Positions 8,250-16,496 of a stretch of 64,000 nucleotides of DNA are shown here, piece by piece. Within the stretch, counting starts at the first letter, position 1. Each line of letters begins with the position of its first letter. The notes beneath the pieces were generated by a model. It was not told where the DNA came from, made no database searches, and saw only the letters and a list, made by a program, of their open reading frames with translations. Source of the DNA: a virus. A program made the position numbers and the translations under genes. Location: positions 1 to 64,000 of IMG/VR virus record IMGVR_UViG_3300027762_000003; one strand, 5' to 3'.

Positions 8250-8979
8250 AGTTAGCTACCTCTAGAAACTCTTGCAAAAAGACCGCCCCCAGTTGGGGGA
8301 CTATGGCGTTTCCGTAGCCACGCAGGGCATCTAATCGCCCCACTCTTTGGGATAGCCCATCAACCATCGGATGAATTCCGGGTTTAATGGGGCGGGCTTT
8401 CCCGTCGGAACACCTAACCCACTCTGGATTATCCCAGATATCAAACCTCGAATCTTTCTCAGCCCTACAGAATCCCCGGCTCCACTGTTTCCGTTCTGGG
8501 GTGGGGTTAGTGATGTGGGTGTTGGCCACAGCGCCCCAGTACAGCCGGTCGCGCTTATGGTAGGCTCCGACAGATGAAGCCGGTAGAGCGATCGCCGCGA
8601 CGGCGTAACCAATTCCTTCCAAGTCGCGTGCCACTTTATCCCACCATTTAAGGGCAGTATTTGAAACAACCTGCTCTCCAACGAGGATTGGAGGGCGACA
8701 CTGTTCAACGAGATTAAAGAAGACTGGCCACAGGTGGCGACGGTCGGTGAATCCCCTTTGGTAGCCTGCCCTTGAAAACGGCTGGCAAGGGAGACTTGCC
8801 GTCCAGATGGGGAAGTTTTGAGGGATGCCTGCCATATCGCAAGAGAGTGGCCATCCTCCAATACCACAGAAGAAGTGGCATTGAGTAAATTCAATAAGCT
8901 GAGTTGACGTGACTTCATTGATGTCAGCCTCCAGGACTTTGCCTGGAGGTAGTGTTTTATTTTGTGTGAGCAATCGCAT
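8242..8979 (-). CDS. DNA C5-cytosine methyltransferase (frame A)
   Basis: From the ATG at 8979 the product is 245 residues. Visible C5-methyltransferase motifs: I-like FCGIGG (37-42), IV PCQPFS with catalytic Cys65, VI-like GEQVV, VIII-like AYHKRDRLYW, and X-like LRGYGNAIVPQLGA at the C-terminus. It is much shorter than usual (over 300 residues), with motif I only partly preserved and a reduced recognition region. The same DNA carries a second conserved frame (8331-8918). A longer start at 9021 is open but lacks a ribosome site. Activity is plausible but not certain given the reduced length. Confidence 0.75.
   Translation of the reverse strand: MRLLTQNKTLPPGKVLEADINEVTSTQLIEFTQCHFFCGIGGWPLSCDMAGIPQNFPIWTASLPCQPFSRAGYQRGFTDRRHLWPVFFNLVEQCRPPILVGEQVVSNTALKWWDKVARDLEGIGYAVAAIALPASSVGAYHKRDRLYWGAVANTHITNPTPERKQWSRGFCRAEKDSRFDIWDNPEWVRCSDGKARPIKPGIHPMVDGLSQRVGRLDALRGYGNAIVPQLGAVFLQEFLEVANYG
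8331..8918 (-). CDS. Overlapping second conserved frame (WPTPT/PEFxxWLMGxP family)
   Basis: Read one frame away from the cytosine methyltransferase, this 195-residue frame contains segments I know from phage proteins often annotated beside or as cytosine methyltransferases: WKELVTPSRRSLYRL, SATGCTGALWPTPTS, and the C-terminal LNPEFIRWLMGYPKEW. It has its own start: GGAGG nine bases before ATG at 8918, preceded by CACAAAATAAAACACTA, a leader seen before other genes here. The GGAGG is inside a perfect hairpin (8928-8949). That both frames carry family motifs argues for genuine dual coding rather than chance, but expression is untested. Confidence 0.5.
   Translation of the reverse strand: MKSRQLSLLNLLNATSSVVLEDGHSLAIWQASLKTSPSGRQVSLASRFQGQATKGDSPTVATCGQSSLISLNSVALQSSLESRLFQILPLNGGIKWHATWKELVTPSRRSLYRLHLSEPTISATGCTGALWPTPTSLTPPQNGNSGAGDSVGLRKIRGLISGIIQSGLGVPTGKPAPLNPEFIRWLMGYPKEWGD
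8928..8972 (-). promoter_or_regulatory. Leader motif and hairpin hiding a ribosome site
   Basis: On the minus strand CACAAAATAAAACACTA (about 8972-8952) is followed by CCTCCAGG-CAAAGT-CCTGGAGG (8949-8928), a perfect 8-bp stem. The 3' arm contains the GGAGG ribosome site of the frame starting at 8918, so folding would block its translation. Confidence 0.6.
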
Positions 8980-9054
8980 CTTTTCACAGCATTTGTGGGA
9001 GCGATCGGTATAGAGAATCATTTTTTGGTTTTGGATTCCTGTTTAGGTGTCGCT

Positions 9055-9891
9055 TTAGCCATGATCAAATAATTCCACATGATCAAATAATTCCAATTGT
9101 TTACTACGTTTACCAGTACGATCACACACCCAAAGAACTTCTACTCGCTTCTCCCTGTGGTGTTGACTGGCGCTTGTATATGTCGGGATTTCGATTCTCT
9201 CTTGAGCGCTTAAAGGTTCAACGTTTTGCGCGTAGTTACTCAAGATATAGGATGACTTGCACTGATCAAGCTCAAAACATAATGATGCCCAATCCTGTGC
9301 CGTGTATCCCTTGTAGTGTCCTTGGTCATATCCAGGATAAGGTGGATCGATATAGATCAGTGTCTCCGGTGAGTCCCACCGTTTAATACAGTCAATCGCA
9401 TCACGACAAGCGATCGCCACATTACTTAATCTCTTCAGACATTGACCTAATACACTCTTCTTATTTGCCCAAGTATGGGATTGGAATTTACCCCTAACTG
9501 AGGTCTTCCACCCACCGTTTAGATCATGGGAAAAAGACTGCATAACTGCGACATAGTAAGCCCATGCTCGTTCCAGATCGGCGTATAATCCTGGATCTTC
9601 GAGAATCTCCTTAGCTCGACGGTGTTCAGCTTCTGAATAGGGGGTAAGCTCAATTAATCGCTCTAGTTCGGTAGGGAGCGATCGCGCTACTCTATACAGG
9701 TTAATCAAATCAGAAGATTTATCGTTGATAATCTCCTGTTTTGATGGTTTCTTTCTAAAGAAAACCGCCCCACCGCCAAAGAACGGTTCAAGATAGTTGA
9801 CATGGGGTATCGAGTCAACTATAGGGAGGATGTGGTGTGCAATTCTTTGCTTTCCTCCGTAGTAGGTTATCAATGGGGTCATCGGGGTCAT
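9055..9891 (-). CDS. D12-class N6-adenine DNA methyltransferase
   Basis: The 278-residue protein has the D12/Dam-type motif order: N-terminal YYGGKQRIA (10-18), the S-adenosylmethionine loop LEPFFGGGAVFF (34-45), and the catalytic IDPPYPGYD (181-189). Length fits the family. It would methylate adenine in a short site, for protection from host enzymes or for timing of replication. The C-terminal end has a near-duplicate (LELFDHVELFDHG), also visible as a short DNA repeat at the gene end. Its start overlaps the neighbouring methyltransferase gene by 4 bases. Confidence 0.9.
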   Translation of the reverse strand: MTPMTPLITYYGGKQRIAHHILPIVDSIPHVNYLEPFFGGGAVFFRKKPSKQEIINDKSSDLINLYRVARSLPTELERLIELTPYSEAEHRRAKEILEDPGLYADLERAWAYYVAVMQSFSHDLNGGWKTSVRGKFQSHTWANKKSVLGQCLKRLSNVAIACRDAIDCIKRWDSPETLIYIDPPYPGYDQGHYKGYTAQDWASLCFELDQCKSSYILSNYAQNVEPLSAQERIEIPTYTSASQHHREKRVEVLWVCDRTGKRSKQLELFDHVELFDHG

Positions 9892-10391
9892 CTTTTAACA
9901 GCGCTATCTTTTCCCGAAGTGATTTTGATAATCCCTCCTTTAATTGTCGAAATCTTCAGATGCGGGAACGCCTCCTTGATTTCTTGAACGTAGAACGAAG
10001 GGCGTTTATGCATCTGATAGCCCTTAGGGGTTTCCCCCTCTTGTTTATTACCGTCATAGTAGACGGTAATAAAAACCTCTTCGGCAACTTCTAGGGCATG
10101 AGCGATCACCGTGAGACGGACGGTCTTCTCTCGAATGACATTGAGGACATTCGAGAGAAGGACAGTGTGGTATTCGCCACTCAGGACGCGGCTGTTATGT
10201 TCAGGAGTGCGATTGAAAGGATCGTAAACCTGAGCATCAAAACCCGCATCCTTAAGGTAGTCAATGCCTAGATCATATTTACCACCACCGTAGTCAAGTA
10301 CGGATTTTCCAGAAAACAGTTGGTGGTGACGGTGCAGTGCAGGCACTTGTTTAATACTGGTCAGTGCTGATGAGTATTGTTGAGTAATCAC
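9888..10391 (-). CDS. Class I SAM-dependent methyltransferase, small
   Basis: GTG start with AAGGAG nine bases upstream and a conserved promoter in front. The 167-residue product has a Rossmann-like motif I VLDYGGGKYDLG (about 31-42), an acidic motif II end AQVYDP (about 53-58) and SNVLNVIRE (about 80) as the motif IV region. The substrate could be DNA, protein or a small molecule; there is no NPPY or PCQ motif, so a base methyltransferase is not indicated. Confidence 0.65.
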   Translation of the reverse strand: MITQQYSSALTSIKQVPALHRHHQLFSGKSVLDYGGGKYDLGIDYLKDAGFDAQVYDPFNRTPEHNSRVLSGEYHTVLLSNVLNVIREKTVRLTVIAHALEVAEEVFITVYYDGNKQEGETPKGYQMHKRPSFYVQEIKEAFPHLKISTIKGGIIKITSGKDSAVKR

Positions 10392-10419
10392 GATATGGCT
10401 CCTTGTTTTATCTATATCC

Positions 10420-10455
10420 TTATAATAACTGAATGTTTAGTTATTGTAAAGTATT
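10420..10455 (-). promoter_or_regulatory. Conserved family promoter (for 10391 gene)
   Basis: Minus strand TTTACA, 17-base spacer with ACTAAACATTCAGT, then TATTAT and AAGGATATAGATAAAACAAGG leading to the GTG start at 10391. Same design as the other ten family promoters. Confidence 0.8.
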
Positions 10456-10791
10456 TTCCACAAAGCGCTGAAACCCTTGCTGCACATCACCGATCGCCCT
10501 CTTCTTCTTAGCCATCTCACCAAGGACGTAGAGAAGCGGTAACTGCTTACCCAGTAAGTCCGCTTCTTCGGCGATCACCCTCAAGGACTTCGGCTCATCG
10601 GTCAGGACGGTGATCGCTGCGCGGGCAATTTGCTGTAGCTCCAGCGAGTCCCTAAGAGTCCCGTTTTCCGGACAAAAAAGGATCGCAATGATCTCCTCTG
10701 TGCCACGGGTTCCCTTGTCTGCATCAAATTCAAAGTATCCAGGAGGATAGACTTTTACCTCCTGCTTGGGTGTTGCTTTAGCTCTAGCCAT
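10441..10791 (-). CDS. Hypothetical protein, 116 aa
   Basis: Unrecognised soluble protein: basic N-terminus (MARAKATPKQEVKV), then a mainly helical region and VLGEMAKKKRAIGDVQQGF at the end. It starts three bases after the stop of the 447-residue winged-helix gene, so it is the distal part of that operon. Its 3' end overlaps the conserved promoter of the downstream gene. Confidence 0.5.
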   Translation of the reverse strand: MARAKATPKQEVKVYPPGYFEFDADKGTRGTEEIIAILFCPENGTLRDSLELQQIARAAITVLTDEPKSLRVIAEEADLLGKQLPLLYVLGEMAKKKRAIGDVQQGFQRFVENTLQ

Positions 10792-10794
10792 TTC

Positions 10795-12138
10795 CTAAGA
10801 CTCCAAGCTCTCAGGAGGTTCAGCAAATCCGATCAGCCGGCAATCCTTGAAGACTTCCACTAATCCGTACCTGATGGCATGTTCCCTAGACGCTTCAAGC
10901 AATGGATCATCTGGGCCCATTGCCAAGAATCGATCGCGGGCACTATTCGCTGCTGCTTCCTTCTTCTCATCTTTCCTGGTAGGAAGAAGTCCCCGAACCG
11001 TCTTTAGGTATCCAACGCTCTGCTTCTTGCTAGAATCAGGTTGAGATGCACCCTGGGTTCCCTGCTCCTCTTGAGCGATTCCGGTTCTGGAATCGGCGGG
11101 GTTTATTTTGGGTTGGGGTGCGGGTTCCTCAACGTAGATTGAAGTAGGGGAAACGGCTGCAAGATGGCGAACAAACTGCTCTTGCTCTTCGGCGGGAATA
11201 GACAAGCCTGCATCTATTCTGGTCTTGACGTTATTGGCGCGTTTTTCAAAATGCCGGCAGTAGACGTTCCAGTCAGCTTCTAATCGCTCGTATTTTAACT
11301 GAGCGTCAGCATCCCGATCTTCAGACGTTTTACCACTAACGCGATAGTAGCCCAATACTTGCGGTTCAGCTAAGTCTTCTTTGCCCGTTTTAACGTTCTT
11401 GAATCGGTCACTAAAAGTGTCGATCCAGCAATCAATTTTCCACGCCAAGAACTCTGGCTTTATCCTTCTGTGTTCATTTTTCCATGGGCCATCGGGGATG
11501 GATGCGTGAGGGTTGGCGTTCAGAGATCTCTGTCCCCACTGGTTACGGGTGGGTTGAATACCAAAGTGCGGGTCTGTGGTACTGATTTCGCCGGGATTTG
11601 AGATCTCCTCTACCTTTTCCTCAGTAACCTCTACCTTTTCCTCAGTAACCTCTACCTTTTCCTCTATAACCGGAGCCGGTGCGGGTGGCTTGGGTGGCTT
11701 GGGTGACTTGGGCTTGGTGTTTTTCCGCTTCTCAGAGGATGCCGGTTTGGTTGGGGTTGGAACTGGGATGGACTTCTTTAGCCAGCGATAAAGCTGTGCG
11801 TACTTACCGCTAACTCTCTCTAGAATGCCTTCCTTGATTAGCTTGGCAATAAAACGTTGGGGTGTCCGCTCGGACTGGTATCCAAGCTTTTGAGCCAAAA
11901 ACCTAGGATCTAATCTGAACTCCCCACCGTTCCTACACTCAAAGGGATAGAGCGTTTGGATCTGGATGACAAAAAACCGGAGTGGTGGGTTCACGATTTT
12001 CTCCCGGATGTAGTCAAGGAAGGAGCTTGTGCAGGGGAAAAACTTCTCCTTGATTTTCTTGTCAACTTTGGAGCTGACTGTGCTATGATCAGAGGAGCTT
12101 AACTCCAAGTCAAAGGAAGTTGTTGTAGAAGCCGTCAT
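10795..12138 (-). CDS. Winged-helix protein with proline/glutamate-rich linker
   Basis: The 447-residue protein has three parts. Residues about 35-115 form a likely winged helix (FFVIQIQTLYPFEC...FLAQKLGYQSERTPQRFIAKLIKEGIL), typical of DNA-binding replication or partition proteins. Residues about 125-185 are a low-complexity linker with Pro-Lys-Pro runs and three copies of EEKVEVT. The C-terminal half is a soluble region without a domain I know. Location beside dnaB and clamp-type genes suggests a replication initiator or loader, which is inference only. It contains one of three copies of the 20-base palindrome CGATTCCGGTTCTGGAATCG (11076-11095). Confidence 0.6.
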   Translation of the reverse strand: MTASTTTSFDLELSSSDHSTVSSKVDKKIKEKFFPCTSSFLDYIREKIVNPPLRFFVIQIQTLYPFECRNGGEFRLDPRFLAQKLGYQSERTPQRFIAKLIKEGILERVSGKYAQLYRWLKKSIPVPTPTKPASSEKRKNTKPKSPKPPKPPAPAPVIEEKVEVTEEKVEVTEEKVEEISNPGEISTTDPHFGIQPTRNQWGQRSLNANPHASIPDGPWKNEHRRIKPEFLAWKIDCWIDTFSDRFKNVKTGKEDLAEPQVLGYYRVSGKTSEDRDADAQLKYERLEADWNVYCRHFEKRANNVKTRIDAGLSIPAEEQEQFVRHLAAVSPTSIYVEEPAPQPKINPADSRTGIAQEEQGTQGASQPDSSKKQSVGYLKTVRGLLPTRKDEKKEAAANSARDRFLAMGPDDPLLEASREHAIRYGLVEVFKDCRLIGFAEPPESLES

Positions 12139-12446
12139 TCCGCCCCTCCGACACTTTCCGAAATATCTGCATCAGACCGCTCTTGCCACATCTCCGCAAG
12201 GGCGGTTTTGATGTGTTGGGATGTTGTACAGAGGGTGTTGGCGATCGACTCTATCTCGCGGGCAATCACTTCATTAGTGAGTAGCTCAAACTTAATTTCA
12301 GATTCAAGCTCACTAGGGAGTCTATGTATCGTTTGAGTCTCTGTGCTTTGGTTGTGACGGATCGGGGTGTTGGGAACCGCCATCAGTGGGGGAAGTTTTA
12401 GGGTATTTTCACCAGACTTGTTATCTGGCTTAGATTCTGATATCAT
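12135..12446 (-). CDS. Hypothetical protein, 103 aa
   Basis: Unrecognised, mainly helical from residue 45 on. It precedes the winged-helix gene with a 4-base stop/start overlap, so the two are probably translated together. The start is preceded by the leader CACAAAATAAAACACTA only a few bases upstream, the same leader seen before the 8918 and 17370 starts, and has no strong ribosome site. Confidence 0.55.
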   Translation of the reverse strand: MISESKPDNKSGENTLKLPPLMAVPNTPIRHNQSTETQTIHRLPSELESEIKFELLTNEVIAREIESIANTLCTTSQHIKTALAEMWQERSDADISESVGGAE

Positions 12447-12562
12447 GAGATTAGTGTTTTATTTTGTGTAAGGGTTGGCGTTTGGAAAGCCGGGTTTTCT
12501 AAAATCCTCCTTCATTCGCCTCCCCCTTTTTTTTCTCTCTTCACAGGTTCAACCTCGAAAGT

Positions 12563-12928
12563 ATGAAAAATCACCATTTTTCCCTCCAGTCTATTATAGT
12601 CAATTGCCTCAAGGACTTAGATGTACCAACAAGTTACTTATCGGAAGTTACCGGTAGAACACCCCAAGCGATTAACAAAATCAAACGAATGGGTGGCGGT
12701 ACTCAAGTAGAGACATTAGAAGCCATTATACAATCTGTCTCAGCATCTTATCCAGAGTTTTGTCCGATCTTCATAGATCGGATTCATCAATCTTTGGGGT
12801 ATCAACCCCCGGAAAGCGCTGACCGGAGCAAGATAGCAATGGCGGCTATCCGTTCCTCTTCCTTCAATGAAGCCTTCCTTTATTATAAGTCCATCAGTGA
12901 TCGCCTGATGCGGGAGGATCTTCTTTGA
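12563..12928 (+). CDS. HTH regulator, divergent (CI/Cro-like)
   Basis: A 121-residue protein with an N-terminal helix-turn-helix: DVPTSYLSEVTGRTPQAINK (about 20-39), matching Xre-type DNA-binding domains, followed by a helical C-terminal part. It is the first gene on the plus strand opposite the long minus-strand block, the usual place for a phage repressor or Cro-type regulator. A TATTATAG-like stretch lies just upstream inside the leader. Confidence 0.6.
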   Translation: MKNHHFSLQSIIVNCLKDLDVPTSYLSEVTGRTPQAINKIKRMGGGTQVETLEAIIQSVSASYPEFCPIFIDRIHQSLGYQPPESADRSKIAMAAIRSSSFNEAFLYYKSISDRLMREDLL

Positions 12929-13126
12929 TTTTTCTAGTCCTGCGTCTTCTCTTGATTTCGGAGAGGATCAGCAAGTTGTCAGCTAGGTTAGTTTGGAGTA
13001 AGCTAAGTAGCTCATCGTCTGGGATACGTTGGAGATCCCTGGGTTTCACGCTGTATTGTTCCCCTCCTCCTTTGTTGTTTTGTCATTATAACACATACCC
13101 ATTATATTTACACAGGATCAAGAAAT

Positions 13127-13708
13127 GTGTCAAGAGAAAAATTTGTCCGAGTCCAGATCGTTGTCACTCCAGAGCTGAAGGATCAGTTAGACAAGCTATC
13201 TAATAAGAGTGCATTCATCCGTGCTGCGATCGCCGAAAAGCTTGGTATCGATGCCCATACATTTGAGATTGATACTGAGGATACCCGACTGGTTGACCAT
13301 CAATGCCAGGTCTACGTTACGGAATCCATGAAGCAAGCTTTGTCAGAAGTAGAGAATCAGAGCGAATTTGTCCGACAGGCGATCGCTGCACGAATGCGAA
13401 AATTTGGGCTATGTAATGATGACTATTCTAGACTAAAATCCCTCGCTGCTGGATTGGGGCTACCCTTAGATGAATTAGTGTACCGGGTTCTGAAATCGGC
13501 AATCAAGGATGGTGATCGGGGACAGTTACGGCTCGACTATGTTGAGCGGTTCCGAGATCTGCTGCCAAGGGGCGATCGGGAATTAAGAGAATTGAGTGAG
13601 CGATCGGGTGTGGAATTACAGAAGCTTAGGGATATTCGCTCAGGGAAGCTCAACGACTTAAGACACAAGGAGTTATCCCGCCTCCAGGAAGCATTAGGAG
13701 TCGATTAA
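13127..13708 (+). CDS. Double ribbon-helix-helix DNA-binding protein
   Basis: GTG start. The 193-residue protein begins FVRVQIVVTPELKDQLDKL...SAFIRAAIAEKLG (about 6-40), a ribbon-helix-helix, followed by a second copy CQVYVTESMKQALSEV...SEFVRQAIAARM (about 60-92). The C-terminal part ends ELSERSGVELQKLRDIRSGKL, a helix-turn-helix-like segment. Two RHH units in one chain form a built-in pseudo-dimer. It lies directly next to the palindrome-rich long repeat at 13.77 kb, so it is a candidate to bind those sites; that link is inference. Confidence 0.65.
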   Translation: MSREKFVRVQIVVTPELKDQLDKLSNKSAFIRAAIAEKLGIDAHTFEIDTEDTRLVDHQCQVYVTESMKQALSEVENQSEFVRQAIAARMRKFGLCNDDYSRLKSLAAGLGLPLDELVYRVLKSAIKDGDRGQLRLDYVERFRDLLPRGDRELRELSERSGVELQKLRDIRSGKLNDLRHKELSRLQEALGVD

Positions 13709-13770
13709 GTGTTACGGATATCAAATCGGGCTAGGGGTTGTTTCGGTTCTTACCAAGATGACCCCCCTCT

Positions 13771-14176
13771 TTTTCAGTATTTTCAACAGGCAGGAAACGA
13801 CATTCTTGTCGTTTAGTGGGTATAAGTAAGCGACATCTTTGTCGTTTCCTCGACGACAGGTTTGTCGTTTAAACGATCACTTTGTCGCTTCCTTCGTCTG
13901 AAAGTCTTATAAATCAAGCTTTCCAGGTTCTCTTAGATCTTTAAGATCTAAATACAAATAGATCTATAGGAATTACAGATCTTGATCATTAAAACAAGAA
14001 GGAAAGGCAAAGCGCGTAAAACCCCTAATTTCAAAATCAACGCTCTTAAAAATAAATTACATCTCTCTTTGGTTGAAAAACAAAAATCAATATCCTCACC
14101 CACAACCTTAAAGAAAAGATCCTTATGGGGTTGACGAAAAAATCAATAGTCATAGGGGTTGACGAAAAAATCAACA
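13771..14176 (+). repeat. Long inverted repeat, left copy
   Basis: A non-coding stretch of about 400 bases whose reverse complement recurs at 44507-44906 with high identity by eye. It contains four palindromes built on CGACA...TGTCG, a palindrome TTAGATCTTTAAGATCTAA near 13932, a conserved middle GATCTTGATCATTAAAACAA, and two copies of TTGACGAAAAAATCAA at 14131 and 14159. No coding frame is credible. Candidate roles are replication origin, centromere-like partition site or recombination site. Confidence 0.85.
13795..13890 (+). repeat. Four palindromic sites (iteron-like)
   Basis: Sites at 13795-13814, 13828-13847, 13852-13870 and 13871-13890 share the form A(A/G)(A/G)CGACA-N4-TGTCG(T/C)TT, with the fourth weaker on one arm. 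They are closely packed like iterons or operator arrays. The same four sites occur in reverse order within 44787-44882. Confidence 0.75.
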
Positions 14177-14294
14177 TTATTGAGGGTGTAGGTGTTGAAC
14201 AATGAGTCAATACCATAGGTAAAGACACTAAAAAAAACGAGGTCGGTTATACCACCTCGGCTGGTTGATGAGTCGCTCAAATTTGCCCCTACGG

Positions 14295-15863
14295 CTAACT
14301 AGCCAGCTTAACCCTCTGTTCCCTCTTTTCAATCTTATCCATCGCCTCCTGGACAAATATAAGGGCTTTGTGGCTCACGCCTGGGTACTCATTGAAAAAC
14401 TCGGATTGAACCCAACCCCGATCGCTACCTGAGCATTCCCAGAGATATTCTAGATAATCCTCCTTGCTGCATCCCGTAAAGGAGTAGGCACGCCAATTGC
14501 TTGGCGGTAGCTCACCGACTTCCGTTTTGTACTGGAAGAAAGCCCAGCTAGGAGGGTAACCCAAATCATAGGCTTGTCGGATTGATTCATAGTAGATATC
14601 GCGCTTCTCCTGGATTGTGAGCTTCCTGATTTTAGGCTTTTTGACCACCAACTCCTCAAGCTCTCGCTCTTTCCTGATTTCCTTAGCCCAGGTATATCCA
14701 CAAGAACAGACCTGTACGAAGCAATAATGAATCTCTCCGCACTCTGGACACTCTTTCATTGGTACATCACCCCGACCAACCTCTTTCGCCTCATCTAGGG
14801 TAAATTTTCGCATGGATTCAGGAAGCCCAAGAGTCTTGCAGTTTCCGGTCTGGTCGAGTACGATGCAATTCTTTTTCCCTGGTGCGATCCGCATTCCCCG
14901 GCCAATCTGCTGGAAGTGGATCGCCTTAGATTTGGTGTGTCGTAGGAGCATCAAGCAATCAACCAGTGGGGAATCGAAACCTATGGACACGACCATGCAT
15001 GAGGTTAATACCAAGATCTCACCGGATTCAAGCTTGGAGTAGATCCGGTTCCGTTCAGCTATGGGAGTCTCACCGCTCACCGTAGCAGCCGGGATGCCCG
15101 CTTCATTGAAGGCGATCGCCACCGCTTCAGCGTGAGAGACATCCACACAGAAAGCCAGCGATCGTCGTCCGTTTGCCTTCTCTCTCCAATCGTTAATGAT
15201 TGCCTTGATTAGTTCGGGGTCATTACAAGCGTTCGACAGGTCTTTGGTTTTGTAATCTCCTTGGCTTAAGGGGACATTAGAAACATCTGCTTGCTGCTTT
15301 AAGCTGAAGTACCTCATCTTGCATAGGTATCCCATCTCTTGAAGCTTGTGGGGCACAGGAGCAGCCAGTAGCGAATCGAAATAGGTTTTCATCCCTTCCT
15401 TCTTACTGAGGCGGTAGGGGGTAGCCGTGAATCCTATGCGCTTGGATTCCAGATTCTCCATAATCCACTTTCCTGCCGTGGAGAATGCGGTGGTGTGCGC
15501 TTCATCCAGAACCACCATCTTCCAGGGTTGATGCTTCCACCAATCCCGTCGGGCTAAGGTCTGTGCTGACGCGACTTGGATTGCCATGCGTCGGTCTTCT
15601 TTGAAGCGCCCGGCGATGATGCCGATATTGTAAACGCCTACGGATTGGAGCTTGGCGATCGTTTGTCCGATGAGTACATCCATGTGAACAACGATGAGGA
15701 CTTGGCACGGTTGCCAGACGGCTGGAGCGACATACCTGGAACAGGCTTCGGAGAAAATGACGGTTTTGCCTGCACCGGTTGGAGCGCAAACGCATGTCCG
15801 TGCGTCTGAGGGTAACCCCATGATTTGGTCAATTAGTTCTTGTTGGTAGTCTCGGAGTTTCAT
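14295..15863 (-). CDS. SF2 DEAH-type DNA helicase (UvsW/RecG-like role)
   Basis: The 522-residue protein has the superfamily 2 motifs in order: Q-like LRDYQQELI (3-11), Walker A APTGAGKT (27-34), DEAH box VVLDEAHTT (about 117-125), FTATPYRLS (motif III), SIGFDSPLVD (motif V region) and QQIGRGMRIAPGK (motif VI). A zinc ribbon CPECGEIHYC...CSCG follows (about 370-395), then a C-terminal domain with PPSWAFFQYKTEVG. Phage enzymes of this type unwind branched DNA during replication and recombination. The leader contains ATAGACAAAACAATG. It lies beside the left long repeat, consistent with a replication role. Confidence 0.88.
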   Translation of the reverse strand: MKLRDYQQELIDQIMGLPSDARTCVCAPTGAGKTVIFSEACSRYVAPAVWQPCQVLIVVHMDVLIGQTIAKLQSVGVYNIGIIAGRFKEDRRMAIQVASAQTLARRDWWKHQPWKMVVLDEAHTTAFSTAGKWIMENLESKRIGFTATPYRLSKKEGMKTYFDSLLAAPVPHKLQEMGYLCKMRYFSLKQQADVSNVPLSQGDYKTKDLSNACNDPELIKAIINDWREKANGRRSLAFCVDVSHAEAVAIAFNEAGIPAATVSGETPIAERNRIYSKLESGEILVLTSCMVVSIGFDSPLVDCLMLLRHTKSKAIHFQQIGRGMRIAPGKKNCIVLDQTGNCKTLGLPESMRKFTLDEAKEVGRGDVPMKECPECGEIHYCFVQVCSCGYTWAKEIRKERELEELVVKKPKIRKLTIQEKRDIYYESIRQAYDLGYPPSWAFFQYKTEVGELPPSNWRAYSFTGCSKEDYLEYLWECSGSDRGWVQSEFFNEYPGVSHKALIFVQEAMDKIEKREQRVKLAS

Positions 15864-15894
15864 TGTTTTGTCTATGTGGGATAGGGTTCAAAGG

Positions 15895-16428
15895 CTAGAA
15901 GGGGCTATCCAAGAACAACTCTTGCTCCGTGATAATTTTCCAGTCCTCACGGTTATAAGCAAGCGCTTCTTGTAAATCTTCGTTAGTCCACCGCTCAAAA
16001 TATTTAATCTTTTCGTCTAAATAGGATAGAGAGCGATTAGAAAACAAATCATCTAGAATTCTCTCTAGTCCAGTTTCTCCGAAAGCGGCTAATAGAACGA
16101 TGGATTCCGATCTTCTATTGGTGATTGCATCCCAAGTGACAAACTTGATGAAGTCTCGGACGGATATCGTTTGGGATCTAGTTCCATACCTCTCAGATGA
16201 GATCTGTACCTCAATTTGACAACCCGTGAAACCCTGTTCCTGTAAAGCTTTGAGGGCTTTCTTGCCGTTTTTTGGCAACCTGCCTAAATACTCCTTACTG
16301 CGTCCGATCGCTAAAGAAGCGCCTGTCACCCCAATCCGTTTTTCCCCATCAGGGAGCATGTAGCAGTCCAGTGCCACATCCCCTGCTAACTTTAATTCCG
16401 CATTAACAGCTCTAATGGTATCATTCAT
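15895..16428 (-). CDS. Cyanobacterial antirepressor-like protein
   Basis: The 177-residue protein resembles a family I know from cyanobacterial genomes with the pattern MLPDGEKRIGVTGASLAIG...YLGRLP..GKKALKALQEQGFTG, then a domain with QTISVRDFIKFVTWDAI and a helical end LLAAFGETGLERILDDLF. These proteins resemble phage antirepressors in layout, but the function is unproven. Support for a regulatory role comes from its hairpin leader, which it shares with the Bro-N and KilA-N genes in this window. Confidence 0.55.
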   Translation of the reverse strand: MNDTIRAVNAELKLAGDVALDCYMLPDGEKRIGVTGASLAIGRSKEYLGRLPKNGKKALKALQEQGFTGCQIEVQISSERYGTRSQTISVRDFIKFVTWDAITNRRSESIVLLAAFGETGLERILDDLFSNRSLSYLDEKIKYFERWTNEDLQEALAYNREDWKIITEQELFLDSPF

Positions 16429-16496
16429 ATGTTGACCTCTACTACAGGTTGACCACGCCCTCGGTTGCTGATAACAACGCGGGGGTACTTTAATGC
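16429..16496 (-). promoter_or_regulatory. Hairpin leader L1 (GGTCAACCT family)
   Basis: After a TATGATACGATATAA promoter region, the minus-strand leader forms a stem from CCCCCGCGTTG and CAACCGAGGG around TTATCAG, followed by GTGGTCAACCTGTAGTAGAGG and the ATG at 16428. ACCT can pair with AGGT at the ribosome site. Four other leaders here share this plan. Confidence 0.65.

Noticed and set aside
12925-13203. Plus-strand frame between the HTH and RHH genes
   Set aside because: It overlaps the RHH gene, lacks a ribosome site and ends in Ser/Pro/Cys-rich text typical of non-coding DNA.
14046-14228. Small frame inside the left long repeat
   Set aside because: The mirrored copy at 44.5 kb does not keep the frame, so it is not a gene.
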